A DNA stretch of 64,000 nt. Source: Heyndrickxia acidicola. Lineage in GTDB: Bacteria > Bacillota > Bacilli > Bacillales > Bacillaceae_C. Below the pieces are notes generated by a model. That model was not told the DNA's origin. It saw only the letters and a list, made by a program, of their open reading frames with translations, and did not search any database. Location: positions 694,847 to 758,846 of the forward strand of contig NZ_KV440953.1 of NCBI RefSeq assembly GCF_001636425.1, written 5' to 3'. Shown piece after piece: positions 53,785-63,105 of this stretch (its first letter is position 1; the number at the start of each line of letters is the position of its first letter). The position numbers and the translations under genes were made by a program.

Positions 53785-54546
53785 ATGGAACTCTTAATTT
53801 ACCATTTTTGTCCAGATACCCTTAATCTTTATGGGGACAGCGGTAATATCATTTGCTTAAAAAATCGCTGCGAAAGGAGAGGGATTCCAGTTCGAATAGA
53901 AGAGATTAAAAAACAGGATGATGCCATCAGTTCGGGCTGTGATATGTTCATGATCGGGGGAGGGAGCGATCGGGAGCAATTTATCGCCACAGAAAGGCTT
54001 AGCCCGATGATCCCGGAAATTAAAGCATGGATTGAAGATGGGGTATCCGCTCTGACGATTTGCGGGGGTTATCAATTTTTAGGAGATTATTATGAATTGA
54101 AAAATGGTGATAAACTAAAAGGAATGGGTATTTTTCCGTTTTACACAAAAGCCGGGAAAGACAGGCTTATGACGAATCTTCTTGTTCAATCAGAGCAATT
54201 TGGGAATATTGTTGGCTTTGAAAACCATAGCGGACAAACCTATCATGACAATAATACCCTAGGAAAGGTAATTAATGGTTTTGGGAACAATAGTGAGAGC
54301 GGAGAAGAGGGACTTCATTACAATAACCTGATTGGAACGTATTTACACGGTCCTATACTTCCTAAAAATCCCCGCATTGCTGATTATCTAATTGAAAAGG
54401 CGTATGAACGAAAAACTGGAAGAAAACTGGATCCGCTTGATGATACAATGGAAATGGAAGCGAACCGGACGGTTTGGGATAGGTTTATAAGCAGTAAAAG
54501 AAAAAAATATAAAAATGAAGCTGAATATTCCATACATGCTAAATAA
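53785..54546 (+). CDS. gatD: Lipid II isoglutaminyl synthase, GatD glutaminase subunit
   Basis: A 253-aa class-I glutamine amidotransferase (CobB/CobQ-like): nucleophile Cys93 in TICGGYQFLG and His188 in IGTYLHGPIL, with YGDSGNIICLKNR near the N-terminus and GFENHSGQTYH in the middle. It gives ammonia to MurT, amidating the second residue of the stem peptide. AAGGAGGCGG precedes ATG 53785; the frame's earlier ATG at 53719 lies inside murT and is rejected. The C-terminal region extends about 10 residues beyond the domain. Confidence 0.95.
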   Translation: MELLIYHFCPDTLNLYGDSGNIICLKNRCERRGIPVRIEEIKKQDDAISSGCDMFMIGGGSDREQFIATERLSPMIPEIKAWIEDGVSALTICGGYQFLGDYYELKNGDKLKGMGIFPFYTKAGKDRLMTNLLVQSEQFGNIVGFENHSGQTYHDNNTLGKVINGFGNNSESGEEGLHYNNLIGTYLHGPILPKNPRIADYLIEKAYERKTGRKLDPLDDTMEMEANRTVWDRFISSKRKKYKNEAEYSIHAK

Positions 54547-54713
54547 AGCTTTTTTTGGCAACAAATAAAATGAAGCTTTTATGAGCAGCTTAAATACCAA
54601 CTATTTTAAAGAGCCAATAATTTCTTCGAGTTCCTCCTTTTTTCCTCAAATTCGATCTGTCATTTAAATTCTTTCCAGTATGTTATCCTGCTTTGAAAAA
54701 ACACTTAGAAAGA

Positions 54714-54752
54714 AAAAGTCCCAAGAGGAGAATTCTCTGCTGGGACTTTTTT
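54714..54752. terminator. Bidirectional terminator between gatD and the sugar porter
   Basis: AAAAAGTCCCA and TGGGACTTTTTT form the stem, with a second helix AGGAGAATTCTCT inside. Convergent genes end on both sides. Confidence 0.85.
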
Positions 54753-54775
54753 GCTTAGATTAAATTAATTTAATT

Positions 54776-56140
54776 CTATGATTTAAGCCAATCTGTTTCT
54801 ATTTCTTCGAGTGTCTTTCCTTTTGTTTCTCTCACAACTGTTAGGGAGAAAATAAATGCCACTACTCCGAGAATGGCGAAAATATAAAATGTCATCGAAG
54901 CTCCTGTTTTTCCAAGAAGAACAGGGAAAAATTGAGAAACAACGTAATCTGCCAGCCAAAGGGCAACAGATGCAATGGCAGTAGCACGCCCGCGAATACT
55001 TGTTGGGAAGATTTCTGCAATGACAAGCCATACAATAGGGCCAAAAGAAACGGCAAATGCTGCTACGAAAAGTAAAATGAAAATCAAAATTAATGTTCCA
55101 TTCGGATGGGCGGCGTTAAATTCAAAGCCTACTACAGCAAGACTGACAGTCATAACCGCAGCTCCGATGACTAGCAGGGTCTTTCTTCCTGCCTTATCAA
55201 TCAGCCATAGCGAAACGATTGTAAAAACAAAGTTCACTAGCCCCACGATAATAGTTTCCGTAAAAGAAGCATTTGTTCCGACGCCAACCTTTTTAAATAT
55301 TTCAGGTGCATAATACATGATGGCATTAATACCTGTTACCTGTTGCAGGATGGCAAGAACAACACCGATAAGAAGAGCAGTACGGTAACCTGATTTAAAT
55401 AATAGACTAAGAGAACCAGAAGTTTCTTTTTGAATGGATTTTTTCATATCTTCTAATTCTTTTTTGGCTTGCTGAGTACCGTTGATTTTTTCTAGAATGG
55501 TAAAGGATTTTTTTTCTAAACCTTTTTTATGTAGCCATCTTGGACTTTCAGGTACTAGAAAAAGCAAAATGACAAAGAGGATTCCAGGGATTAAACCACA
55601 GCCAAACATCCATCTCCATGAATAATTTATATCCCAAGTCTGGCTGCCAGCGTTAACAATCGCTCTATTCACGAAGTAAATAGCTGAAATACCAATGACC
55701 ACTGCTAATTGGTTTAATGAAACTAAACGCCCTCTATGCTTAGAAGGGGCTATTTCTGCAATGTAAAGCGGGACAAGGGTGGAAGACACACCAATTCCGA
55801 TCCCACCAATAATACGAGCGGTTACAAAAATAGTTATGTTTGATGCAACAGCTGAGGAAATTGAACCTATTGTAAATAATAATCCAGCTGCAATCAGCAT
55901 TTTTTTCCTTCCCAAGCGGTCGCTTAAGAATCCAGCGAAAGCAGCTCCAATAATTGCACCGATCATTAAGCATGATACAACCCATCCTTGCATGGCGTTA
56001 CCGAATCCAAATTTGGTTTGAATAAAACCGATAGCGCCGGAAATCACAGATGTATCATAACCAAATAATAAACCGCCGACTGCGGCAACAATGGAAACTA
56101 ATGTTACAAATCCAACGTTTCCATTTGAAGATTTCTCCAT
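54776..56140 (-). CDS. MFS sugar porter (AraE/XylE/IolT type)
   Basis: A 454-aa twelve-helix sugar:H+ symporter. All family marks are present: GGLLFGYDTSVISGA, DRLGRKKML, GGIGIGVSSTLVPLYIAEIAPSKHRGRL, VPESPRWLHKKG, QQVTGINAIMYYAPEIFK, WLIDKAGRKTLL and VRETKGKTLEEIE. ATG 56140 has AAGGAG eight bases upstream; a frame reaching 56185 is not needed. The sugar cannot be identified: IolT, AraE, CsbC and YwtG of B. subtilis are alike. No adjacent catabolic gene. Confidence 0.93.
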   Translation of the reverse strand: MEKSSNGNVGFVTLVSIVAAVGGLLFGYDTSVISGAIGFIQTKFGFGNAMQGWVVSCLMIGAIIGAAFAGFLSDRLGRKKMLIAAGLLFTIGSISSAVASNITIFVTARIIGGIGIGVSSTLVPLYIAEIAPSKHRGRLVSLNQLAVVIGISAIYFVNRAIVNAGSQTWDINYSWRWMFGCGLIPGILFVILLFLVPESPRWLHKKGLEKKSFTILEKINGTQQAKKELEDMKKSIQKETSGSLSLLFKSGYRTALLIGVVLAILQQVTGINAIMYYAPEIFKKVGVGTNASFTETIIVGLVNFVFTIVSLWLIDKAGRKTLLVIGAAVMTVSLAVVGFEFNAAHPNGTLILIFILLFVAAFAVSFGPIVWLVIAEIFPTSIRGRATAIASVALWLADYVVSQFFPVLLGKTGASMTFYIFAILGVVAFIFSLTVVRETKGKTLEEIETDWLKS

Positions 56141-56414
56141 TGCGTTTTCTCCTTTCAATAAAAAAGCCATAAAAAAACAAGACAAATTTTAATATATCAG
56201 TTTAGCGGAGGTTTTCCAAATTTAAATTACGATTTTTTTGTTTTAAGTTTATATTGAAAATTAAATAAAAATAGATAATTTAATAGTGAAAGTTCAGTAG
56301 TGGATCTGTTTATGAGTTGATCCTGTAAGGTCCGTCATTTTTTATGCTGAAATGGAATATTTATTTTAGATATCGGGGCATTATTCTGATTTTTCTATAG
56401 GTTACTTATCATCC

Positions 56415-56660
56415 TGCCAGTTGTTTTCCGCTGCAGGCACTCGCTTTCCGCGGGCGGTAGTGGAGTCTCATCATAGCAAGCTCCTGCTAGGTCATCCCAA
56501 ACTCGCTTACCCCGCACGAGTATCGCTCCTTTCGCTGCAATCAACGTTGGATTTAAATCAGCATAGGGCTATAACGCCGACCTGTGCAGCCTTGTTCTAC
56601 CTACCTTTTGTTTTTCGCACAAATCACCATCAGCCAGAAGCTTTAAATATAATTTAAAAA
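56415..56660. repeat. GC-rich Bacillaceae-type intergenic repeat (right end preserved)
   Basis: TTTTCCGCTGCAGGCACTCGC then TTTCCGCGGGCGGTAGTGGAGTCTC is the reverse strand of the element with CCGCGGAAAGCGAG. From about 56510 it is diverged. A 78-codon frame across it is not taken as a gene. Confidence 0.65.
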
Positions 56661-56782
56661 GCAGCTATTTTGTTTATTATGGGTTAAAAACTCAGTTACA
56701 TTCATTGTTCACATGCTTAATTAATATAAATAAGAATCAAGTATTTTTTAATCAGATTAATTTGATAAAAGGGGATGCGAAC

Positions 56783-57112
56783 ATGTCCAAAAAAAGATGG
56801 CTTACTTTTACTGCTTTTCTGATACTAGCAATCACTCCTATAGTTTTCAATATAGTTGTAAATAATGGAAGGAGTTCAAGCACTACATCAGATCTTAAGG
56901 TCATTGGGAAAGGTCACTCAAAGGACTATAAGGAGTATTATATAAAAGCATATGACCCTAATGAACAGACTCAAAGTATGGCGTTCAAAATTGATATTGA
57001 TGATTTGAATGCGTGGAATTTAATTGAGGTAAATAGAAATTATATAGCCGTGTATGATAAAACAGGGCAAAATAAATGGCTGTTGAAAGAGGTAGAACAT
57101 TTTCAAGAATAA
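56783..57112 (+). CDS. Hypothetical membrane-anchored extracytoplasmic protein
   Basis: A 109-aa protein with an uncleaved signal or anchor (about 7-26: LTFTAFLILAITPIVFNIVV) and a β-rich domain (VIGKGHSKDYKEYYIKAYDPNEQTQSMAFKIDIDD, IEVNRNYIAVYDK). I do not recognise the family; the strand pattern looks like an OB-like small domain. AAGGGGATG precedes the ATG; an upstream frame to 56705 has no site. The downstream gene encodes a secreted hydrolase, but the two are 238 bp apart. Confidence 0.7.
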   Translation: MSKKRWLTFTAFLILAITPIVFNIVVNNGRSSSTTSDLKVIGKGHSKDYKEYYIKAYDPNEQTQSMAFKIDIDDLNAWNLIEVNRNYIAVYDKTGQNKWLLKEVEHFQE

Positions 57113-57350
57113 AGAAGCATTGTTACATCTCTGACAAGCTATTGTAAAAATTGAACATTAAATTTCCTCCTGGTGTTAAAATTGGAAATGATATGATATT
57201 TACATTTTTTAACTAAATCGCTTTATCCGCTATTATTATAGGATTCTATGCCGCTCTATACGTTTTCCAGGTATTGGACAATGAAAAGAAATATTACATC
57301 TGGTAGCTTATCAGTAGGGCATACAAGTAGAATAAAGGAGTTTTATAAGT

Positions 57351-57947
57351 ATGAAAAAACTAAAAAAATTAATCATTGCAGGCGGACTGCTTATATCAAT
57401 GTCAGCCTTAACTTTAAATACAAAGTCTGAAGCAGCCGCCTTTACTCATAAAGTGTCAAATGGGCAAAACTATTGGAGTATTGCCAAAAATTTCGGGGTC
57501 CCATTAAAGAGCCTTGAAGCAGTAAATCATTGGTCACATGTTTATCCAGGTAAGAATATTGTGATTCCCAATTCTCCTATTTCTTCTGCTGATAAATCAT
57601 TAATGGCCCGGCTTGTTCATGCAGAAGCAGGCGGTGAACCATACGCAGGCAAAGTGGCAGTAGCAGCGGTGGTTTTAAACCGAATGAGCAGTTCACAATT
57701 TCCTCATTCAGTACCTGGTGTCATCTTCCAGAATACGGATGGCCATTATGCCTTCCAGCCTGTACAAAATGGCCGAATTAATCAGCCGGCAGATTCAGAT
57801 TCCAAGAAGGCTGTAAATGAAGCTCTTGCTTTAATGGGGAAGGGGAATGGATCATTATATTTTTTTAATCCTAAAACTTCAACTAGCTCCTGGATTTTTT
57901 CAAGAACTGTATTAAAAAGAATTGGAAATCATGTATTTGCTAAATAA
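57351..57947 (+). CDS. Secreted LysM cell-wall hydrolase, SleB/CwlJ type
   Basis: A 198-aa exported enzyme: signal peptide about 1-29 (KKLKKLIIAGG…SEAAA), one LysM repeat (about 31-73: HKVSNGQNYWSIAKNFGV, NHWSHVYPGKNIVIP) and a hydrolase_2 domain (about 83-197) with the catalytic Glu in LVHAEAGGEPYAGKVAVAAVVLNR, FQPVQNGRI and LYFFNPKTS. SleB-type lytic transglycosylases open spore cortex; LysM-carrying members such as YkvT act on vegetative wall. AAAGGAG before the ATG. A terminator follows. Confidence 0.92.
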   Translation: MKKLKKLIIAGGLLISMSALTLNTKSEAAAFTHKVSNGQNYWSIAKNFGVPLKSLEAVNHWSHVYPGKNIVIPNSPISSADKSLMARLVHAEAGGEPYAGKVAVAAVVLNRMSSSQFPHSVPGVIFQNTDGHYAFQPVQNGRINQPADSDSKKAVNEALALMGKGNGSLYFFNPKTSTSSWIFSRTVLKRIGNHVFAK

Positions 57948-57957
57948 GGAATTTTAC

Positions 57958-57991
57958 AGCACCGTTCATTTAATAATGAAGGTGTTTTTTA
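57958..57991 (+). terminator. Intrinsic terminator of the hydrolase gene
   Basis: GCACCGTTCATT pairs with AATGAAGGTGT (one mismatch) around TAAT, followed by T6. Confidence 0.85.
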
Positions 57992-58228
57992 TATGAACGC
58001 TAATATAGCGTTTTTACAACCTTACTTTATCATTCTTTACAGGAAAGGAAGCAATTTTCAAACCACACATGTCTTTGATAGGTAATAAGTGAAATGCTCC
58101 TTCCCTTTTGTTTTTTGAATCAAATATTCATCTAAAGTAATTGAATGAATTTTGGTATGAAAAATGGTTTGAGAAGGCTCTTTTTAAAATCTTTATTACT
58201 ATTTTATTTTGTTTTATAAAATTTCTAT

Positions 58229-58321
58229 GTTGAATACTGCTCGTTATTTAGTTCATTTTCAGTTGATCTGAAAGGCGTGTGAAACTCCCATTTCACACGT
58301 ATGAGATAAAAAACAACAGAG
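58229..58321. repeat. Palindromic intergenic repeat, 'AGCTCATT' family
   Basis: GTTGAATACTGCTCGTTATTT at the left, then CTGAAAGGCGTGTGAAACTCC, ATTTCACACG and ATGAGATAAAAAACAACAG, in the same order as 19284 and 45563. The rest of the 57948-58480 gap shows no gene. Confidence 0.85.
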
Positions 58322-58480
58322 TCATTTAACAAAGCGGAAAAGCGACAGGCACGTATATATTGTATGAAAAATGAACGAAAGGATGTCTCGAAGAAAGACA
58401 ATATACGGAATGCCTCTTTGTTTGTAAAGCAACAGCCTATGCGAATCCAGCATTTCAAAAGATTCGTTGCAGCCCCCTGT

Positions 58481-59854
58481 TCATAATGTATAGTCACTTT
58501 GGGATTTTTCTGAAACTTGTTTTTTCAATTCCTTCGTCCGCAAATACGCAAGCCAGTATATAATGCCTGCGATAATCACTACACCCGTCTTAATAATATC
58601 TCCTGCAGCTTGTTGAGTTAGAGCAATGATTACTCCAATGATGGCGATGATGGGAGGAAGAGGCCAAATAGGCATTGTAAATGGCCGATTGGCTTCACTC
58701 CGAAACCGACTTACGATGGCCGAGATGGCGATCAGCAGATAAATGGTTACGATAATAACACCTGTAAACGTAATGAGGCTGTTAAGAGAGGTGAAGTAGC
58801 AAAAAAACGCATTTCCAATGCCAAGGAACACAAATCCCCATTTTGGTACGTTGTGTTGATTCATACTTTTGAAGAACTTATTGATGGGAGAAGGCCAGCT
58901 GTCATTACGCGCTGCATCTAAATATATACGTGCATACGCAAGATTTCCGCTTAACCCTGTATCAAACATAGCAATAATGACACCGATAATTAAAATGGAT
59001 GCTCCAACATTTCCCGCTGCTGATTGAATAATATAGGTCAGCGGTGCACTTGATTTCATTGCTGTACCGAAATCTGGAATCGCAAGGGTAGCAGAAACAA
59101 CTGCAAGCACTTCCACTACGACGGCTGTAAATACTGAAATCATAACGGCCTTAGGCAAGACACGGCGCGGATCACGTGTTTCCTCTGAAAAATAGAGTGG
59201 CCAATCATACCCATTAAATGCAAACAAAGCGGGTACGACGGCCGCCATCATGGCACTCCAATTAATCCCACTCATTACGCTGTGCGAATGGATATTTACC
59301 GGTTGAAGGATAAAACGAATAGGGTGGCTCATGTTTGTAAAAGAGATAACGATAAATAAAAGAATGACGGCAAGCTCAATGATGAGCATAGCAATGGCGA
59401 TCCAACTTGCAGTTCCAATTCGTTCAAGAGAGAACCAGGTGATCAATGCCATCATGGCTACAGCCGCCAAATTTACGGGAATTTGTGGAACAAGTGAATT
59501 CAAATAAGTGGCAGATGAAACGAGAATACTTGCTGTCACAACAATCCCCAGCAATAGAAATAACAGAACAGCAATAAACCCTGTTGGTTTTCCTAAACTT
59601 TTTCGAATAATGGTATAGGCACCGCCCGCCCCAGGATACATAGAACCTAATTCCGCATAGCAGAATGCCATGGAGATGGCAATACAAGCCCCGATGATAA
59701 ATGCCCAAAACACACCTGTTCCAGCAGCATGTAAACCATCGCCATAAACAAGAAAAACTGAAGTTGTAGGGGAAATCGCAGCAATGGATATTCCCAGCAC
59801 TTGGCGCAGACCTATTACAGGTTTAAATGTGCCTTTTTCGTTGCTTTTAGCCAT
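58481..59854 (-). CDS. APC-family amino acid permease
   Basis: A 457-aa twelve-helix transporter: VLGISIAAISPTTSVFLVYGDG (helix 1), GSMYPGAGGAYTIIRKSLGKPTGFIAVLLF, and FAFNGYDWPLYFSEETRDPRRVLPKAV (helix 6 and loop, an APC mark). LAYARIYLDAARND and RPFTMPIWPLPPIIAIIGVIIAL follow. The substrate is unknown. GCGAGGAG lies near the ATG. A 20-bp near-palindrome, TATACCGAA-TT-TTCGATATA, 30 bases upstream of the start may be its operator. Confidence 0.88.
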   Translation of the reverse strand: MAKSNEKGTFKPVIGLRQVLGISIAAISPTTSVFLVYGDGLHAAGTGVFWAFIIGACIAISMAFCYAELGSMYPGAGGAYTIIRKSLGKPTGFIAVLLFLLLGIVVTASILVSSATYLNSLVPQIPVNLAAVAMMALITWFSLERIGTASWIAIAMLIIELAVILLFIVISFTNMSHPIRFILQPVNIHSHSVMSGINWSAMMAAVVPALFAFNGYDWPLYFSEETRDPRRVLPKAVMISVFTAVVVEVLAVVSATLAIPDFGTAMKSSAPLTYIIQSAAGNVGASILIIGVIIAMFDTGLSGNLAYARIYLDAARNDSWPSPINKFFKSMNQHNVPKWGFVFLGIGNAFFCYFTSLNSLITFTGVIIVTIYLLIAISAIVSRFRSEANRPFTMPIWPLPPIIAIIGVIIALTQQAAGDIIKTGVVIIAGIIYWLAYLRTKELKKQVSEKSQSDYTL

Positions 59855-59882
59855 GAATAATCTCCTCGCTTTTTTGTTTTTA

Positions 59883-59904
59883 ATATACCGAATTTTCGAT
59901 ATAC
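59883..59904. promoter_or_regulatory. Candidate operator upstream of the APC permease
   Basis: ATATACCGAATTTTCGATATAC reads as a 20-bp near-palindrome (16 of 20 positions symmetric), 29 bases before the permease ATG on the minus strand, where a repressor would overlap the promoter or the start region. Confidence 0.4.
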
Positions 59905-60039
59905 ATTAAAGGTTTAATTTTAAAAAAATTTTGCGACTCAAAAGTTTTAAAGTATTTTTCAGTTGATGTAAAAAGAGAAACTAAAAGATATAAGTGTTCT
60001 GAAAAATGTACAAAAGGCCATGTGGAAAAATAATGGGGA

Positions 60040-60110
60040 TCAAAGGTTTCCGACCGACCGCGGAAAGCGAGAATCTTGACTGGAAATCAACAGAGCCTAA
60101 AGTTAAAAAA
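60040..60110. repeat. Fragment of the GC-rich Bacillaceae-type repeat (right half)
   Basis: CGACCGCGGAAAGCGAGAATC then GACTGGAAATCAACAGAG matches the right half of the element. Confidence 0.6.
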
Positions 60111-60714
60111 GGGGCAACAACACTGAATAGGGTGGAAGGTCCCTTTTTTACCCTTAATGACTATGGCAGTTGGAGTTAGTAAAGGAATGATCAGCATTAA
60201 AAATCCTTGGAAAATAATATAGAGAGTCCAGCGCTCTTCTGCATGTTTGGTGTAAGTCGGGTTCCAAGGATATGATTTGGAAGTGGCAGTTTATCTATAT
60301 ATCATTCGTTATGTTGTATCACTTTCTTCCTTAAATTTTAATAATAATTCCCCTTTTTTAAACGAGGGTAATGGAATACATAATCTTTAAAATTCACTGC
60401 CTTTTTTGCTGATTTAAAGATAAGTACCCATACGTTCATCATCCTCAAGCCATAGTATATTAAGCGCATTAGACGAACATTCAAAGATTGTGTGAATTGG
60501 ATCCTTCTATTAAAGGGGGATGAAATAACGAAAGCGATAGGGAAGAAACTTGTTATTCATGTAAATAGTGAATTAGAAAAAGCTAGTGATTGCTAGAGTT
60601 GATTTTTTTGAAGTTCAGGATTGCCAATCTTTGAGACCGGAATGAAAAGAATGGACGCAGAAAAATCGAGCACGATACTTGCATGTTAATTTTAACAGAA
60701 AGGTGTTGTTTGAT

Positions 60715-61359
60715 TTGAATAGAAAGTCTTTATTTATTATATCCTCTGCGGTGTACATTACCTCCAACCCCTTGAGCTACACTGCCACACGTTCTGCCTT
60801 TAATGATGATGAGCGGGCTCGTCAAACCTTAAAAACCATCCAATCGATTAAAACATCCATGCCGGAAGCCCAAATTCTTTTGATAGAAATGGGGCTGAAA
60901 AAAGATCTTCCTTATGACATAGAAAAAATGGCAGATAAATATTTGTACTTGGGCAACAAAAGAATGATAAGAGAGGCTGCAGATGGACCCTTTAAAGGGT
61001 TTGGGGAAGCTCTTGGACTTTACTTAGCTAATCGTGCCATTCAATCCTTTGAAGCAGATTACTTTTACAAGTTAAGCGGTAGGTATTATCTAAACGAACA
61101 CTTTAATGAAAATGAGTGGACTGCGGACGGTTACACCGGAAGAGATTATTATGGAGGATTGTTCACTGTTTTGTATGGTTTTCCCAAAAGATTATATAGT
61201 AATTGGAGAGATTCATTGAAAACAAGCTTTCCTGTCCTTAAACAAGGAGAATCACTTGAGATTATCCAGCCAACCACAATGGAAAAGCCTTTATACTATA
61301 AAGATCAAATTGGGGTCAGCGGCTGGGAGTCCCATTCCGGCAGCTTTATTTCATTATAA
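60715..61359 (+). CDS. Glycosyltransferase-like protein, WavE-type or unassigned
   Basis: A 214-aa cytoplasmic protein. The first half has a Rossmann-like β-α pattern: LFIISSAVYITSNPLSYTATRSAFNDDERARQTLKTIQSI, AQILLIEMG, and DKYLYLGNKRM. Later ADYFYKLSGRYYLNE gives an acidic-plus-Arg context like sugar-nucleotide sites, then GGLFTVLYGFPK. I think it is a glycosyltransferase of a small family near capsule/LPS proteins, but no firm family. TTG 60715 (AAAGGTG upstream) is preferred over TTG 60679. It leads a two-gene unit with 61383. Confidence 0.6.
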   Translation: MNRKSLFIISSAVYITSNPLSYTATRSAFNDDERARQTLKTIQSIKTSMPEAQILLIEMGLKKDLPYDIEKMADKYLYLGNKRMIREAADGPFKGFGEALGLYLANRAIQSFEADYFYKLSGRYYLNEHFNENEWTADGYTGRDYYGGLFTVLYGFPKRLYSNWRDSLKTSFPVLKQGESLEIIQPTTMEKPLYYKDQIGVSGWESHSGSFISL

Positions 61360-61382
61360 CAATATAAAAAAAGGTGATTAAA

Positions 61383-62228
61383 GTGAAAAGAGCTATCGTT
61401 GTTTACTTGGACTACACTCGTGGATTACTTCAGCAATTTGCATGCTTATATACATCCTTTAAATATGTTGACTGCAGTGATAACACGGACTTGGTTGTTT
61501 TTGGACCAAAAGCATCTTTAGATCTGGTCCCCAATGATTGTATTAAGGTCGAACTGAATCCACTTGAAGGTATATGGAAAAGCTACCGGTTTATCAATTC
61601 TTTGCATTGCATTAGCAGTGATAAATCAGAATTCCTTGCTGAGTATGATTACTTATTAAGGACTGACGTTGATACATTCCTAACACCAGCATGGAATCCG
61701 TACTTGCCAAATTTTTATACAGTGGGAATAGGAGCGTATTGCAACACAGAAAATGTATTAAAGAATATTAAACGTGTATCGGAGAAATTTGGGTTAAGAC
61801 ATCAGGGCCTTCATAATATTGGCTCTACTCATTATGGTGGTGCCATTAAAGTGATGGAGGTTTGTAAGCTAAGTGAACAAATTGCTTATTATTTACTAAC
61901 TGAGGAATTTGCACAGGATGGAGGGGACTGGCCGGATTGGTTTTGTGGGGTTACTTCGATGTATAGTACTGAAATAGCTGTCAATCACTTGGTGGATAGG
62001 TTGAATATAGAACCAGATATCCTTGATTTTCCGAGTACCTCGACGAATTCTTTTTATCATCATCCCCATATCCATTGCTGGCACACTGATAACTTATTTT
62101 CAAAGTTTCAATACGGAGATGGAAAATATGACTCCATGCTGGACGATATCCATTCCATTGAGGTCAGGCAGTATTGCCTTAGAATGGCCCTTAAGGCAAA
62201 GAGAAGTTTACCTGGTTTGTATATCTAG
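61383..62228 (+). CDS. Glycosyltransferase-like protein with DxD (DUF7164-like)
   Basis: A 281-aa protein without signal peptide. It begins RAIVVYLDYTRGLLQQFACLYTSFKYV, has DLVVFGPKASL, then YDYLLRTDVDTFLTPAWN, where DVD fits the DxD metal-nucleotide site of GT-A enzymes, and YGGAIKVMEVCKL and HIHCWHTDNLFS later. That is a glycan-modifying pattern; the acceptor is unknown. GTG 61383 follows AAAGGTGA. It is 23 bases after the upstream glycosyltransferase-like gene, so they are likely one operon. The stop is followed by a terminator at 62420. Confidence 0.65.
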   Translation: MKRAIVVYLDYTRGLLQQFACLYTSFKYVDCSDNTDLVVFGPKASLDLVPNDCIKVELNPLEGIWKSYRFINSLHCISSDKSEFLAEYDYLLRTDVDTFLTPAWNPYLPNFYTVGIGAYCNTENVLKNIKRVSEKFGLRHQGLHNIGSTHYGGAIKVMEVCKLSEQIAYYLLTEEFAQDGGDWPDWFCGVTSMYSTEIAVNHLVDRLNIEPDILDFPSTSTNSFYHHPHIHCWHTDNLFSKFQYGDGKYDSMLDDIHSIEVRQYCLRMALKAKRSLPGLYI

Positions 62229-62419
62229 CAAAGACAATATAGCTGTTCGTTATGGATGACTATTTATTCCGGAAGGAGAAATTTGAATCCCGTATATCCT
62301 CCATTCAATGTTATGATTGAATAATTATAAGAACAGTACGCCTCTTATTTTTAGGGCCTACTCCAAAGAGCTCCGTAAAAAAATTCGGATGAAAATGAAT
62401 AATTTGATCAAGCCATTAA

Positions 62420-62456
62420 GCCCCCTGTCTTACCATTTTTTCAGTAGGGGTTTTTT
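62420..62456 (+). terminator. Terminator of the glycosyltransferase-like operon
   Basis: CCCCT and AGGGG pair across about 19 bases and are followed by T6; it is 190 bases after the last stop. Confidence 0.6.
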
Positions 62457-62526
62457 CCTTTGGCTGTTTTCGTATAGATTGTTGTTTTTCGCAAAAGTGT
62501 TAAATTAGTGTGATGTGAGTCTTCGT

Positions 62527-62621
62527 GGCATCTCTTCGTAAGCAATTCACAGATTTACAACAAAGCTTGTGAATTTCCTTATTTTTTGTATTAAATTGCA
62601 ACCAAGTTTACGAAAAGAGCC
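62527..62621. repeat. CGTAAAC inverted-end repeat, copy B (95 bp)
   Basis: Left end GGCATCTCTTCGTAAGCAA and right end AAGTTTACGAAAAGAGCC are inverted; same ends and spacing as the copy at 52156. Confidence 0.75.
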
Positions 62622-63065
62622 TTTCCTTTTAAAAATTGGAGTGCAGTTTCCAGTACCCTTTTATAACTACATAGAACAACACAACTCTATTAGCTCTTGT
62701 TAGTCAACCAGATAAAATAAAATAACTTGCCCTGGTTGTGTTTCGGATTAATCTTGTTTGTATAAGCTGTTTTTGCATAGAAGTTAATTATAGAAATAGG
62801 GGTAAACAACAAACATTTAATCAGAATTAAATTTAAAAAGGTTGAACTTTGGAGTTTAATGGTAATGTTTAAGATCCTTTATAATATCTAACTACTTACG
62901 GTGATAGTTTTTAAAGGAGAGGTAACCCGAATCATGAGGCAAAAGAAGGTAGTTTTTGATGTGAAAATTGGATTTCTTAATAAAATTCACCGACGTTATC
63001 ATTGGTGTATAAAGTTTGTTTTGCATTTCAAAATAAATTCTAATTTTTCTTTTTTATAATGGCAT

Positions 63066-63105
63066 TATTAAAGGACTCTATTGTTTATAGGTTCATCATG
63101 TGAGC
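63066..63105. repeat. Partial left end of an 'AGCTCATT' palindrome
   Basis: AAAGGACTCTATTGTTTATAG and GTTCATCATG parallel the start of the copies at 19284 (GGACACTATTGC…GTTCATT) and 38012; the right arm is missing. Confidence 0.4.

Larger units (their letters stand above)
59855..60714. other. 860-bp gene-poor region
   Basis: Holds the palindromic site at 59883, a GC-rich repeat fragment at 60040 and otherwise AT-rich DNA. A 34-codon GTG frame at 60492-60596 (…ITKAIGKKLVIHVNSEL…) has a protein-like look, but no binding site was seen. The promoter of the next gene should lie near its end. Confidence 0.6.

Noticed and set aside
56421-56657. 78-codon frame
   Set aside because: It lies entirely within the GC-rich repeat.
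60492-60596. 34-codon GTG frame (…ITKAIGKKLVIHVNSEL…)
   Set aside because: The composition is protein-like, but there is no binding site and no recognised family; too short to call.
62317-62508. 63-codon frame
   Set aside because: It reads straight through the terminator at 62420-62456.
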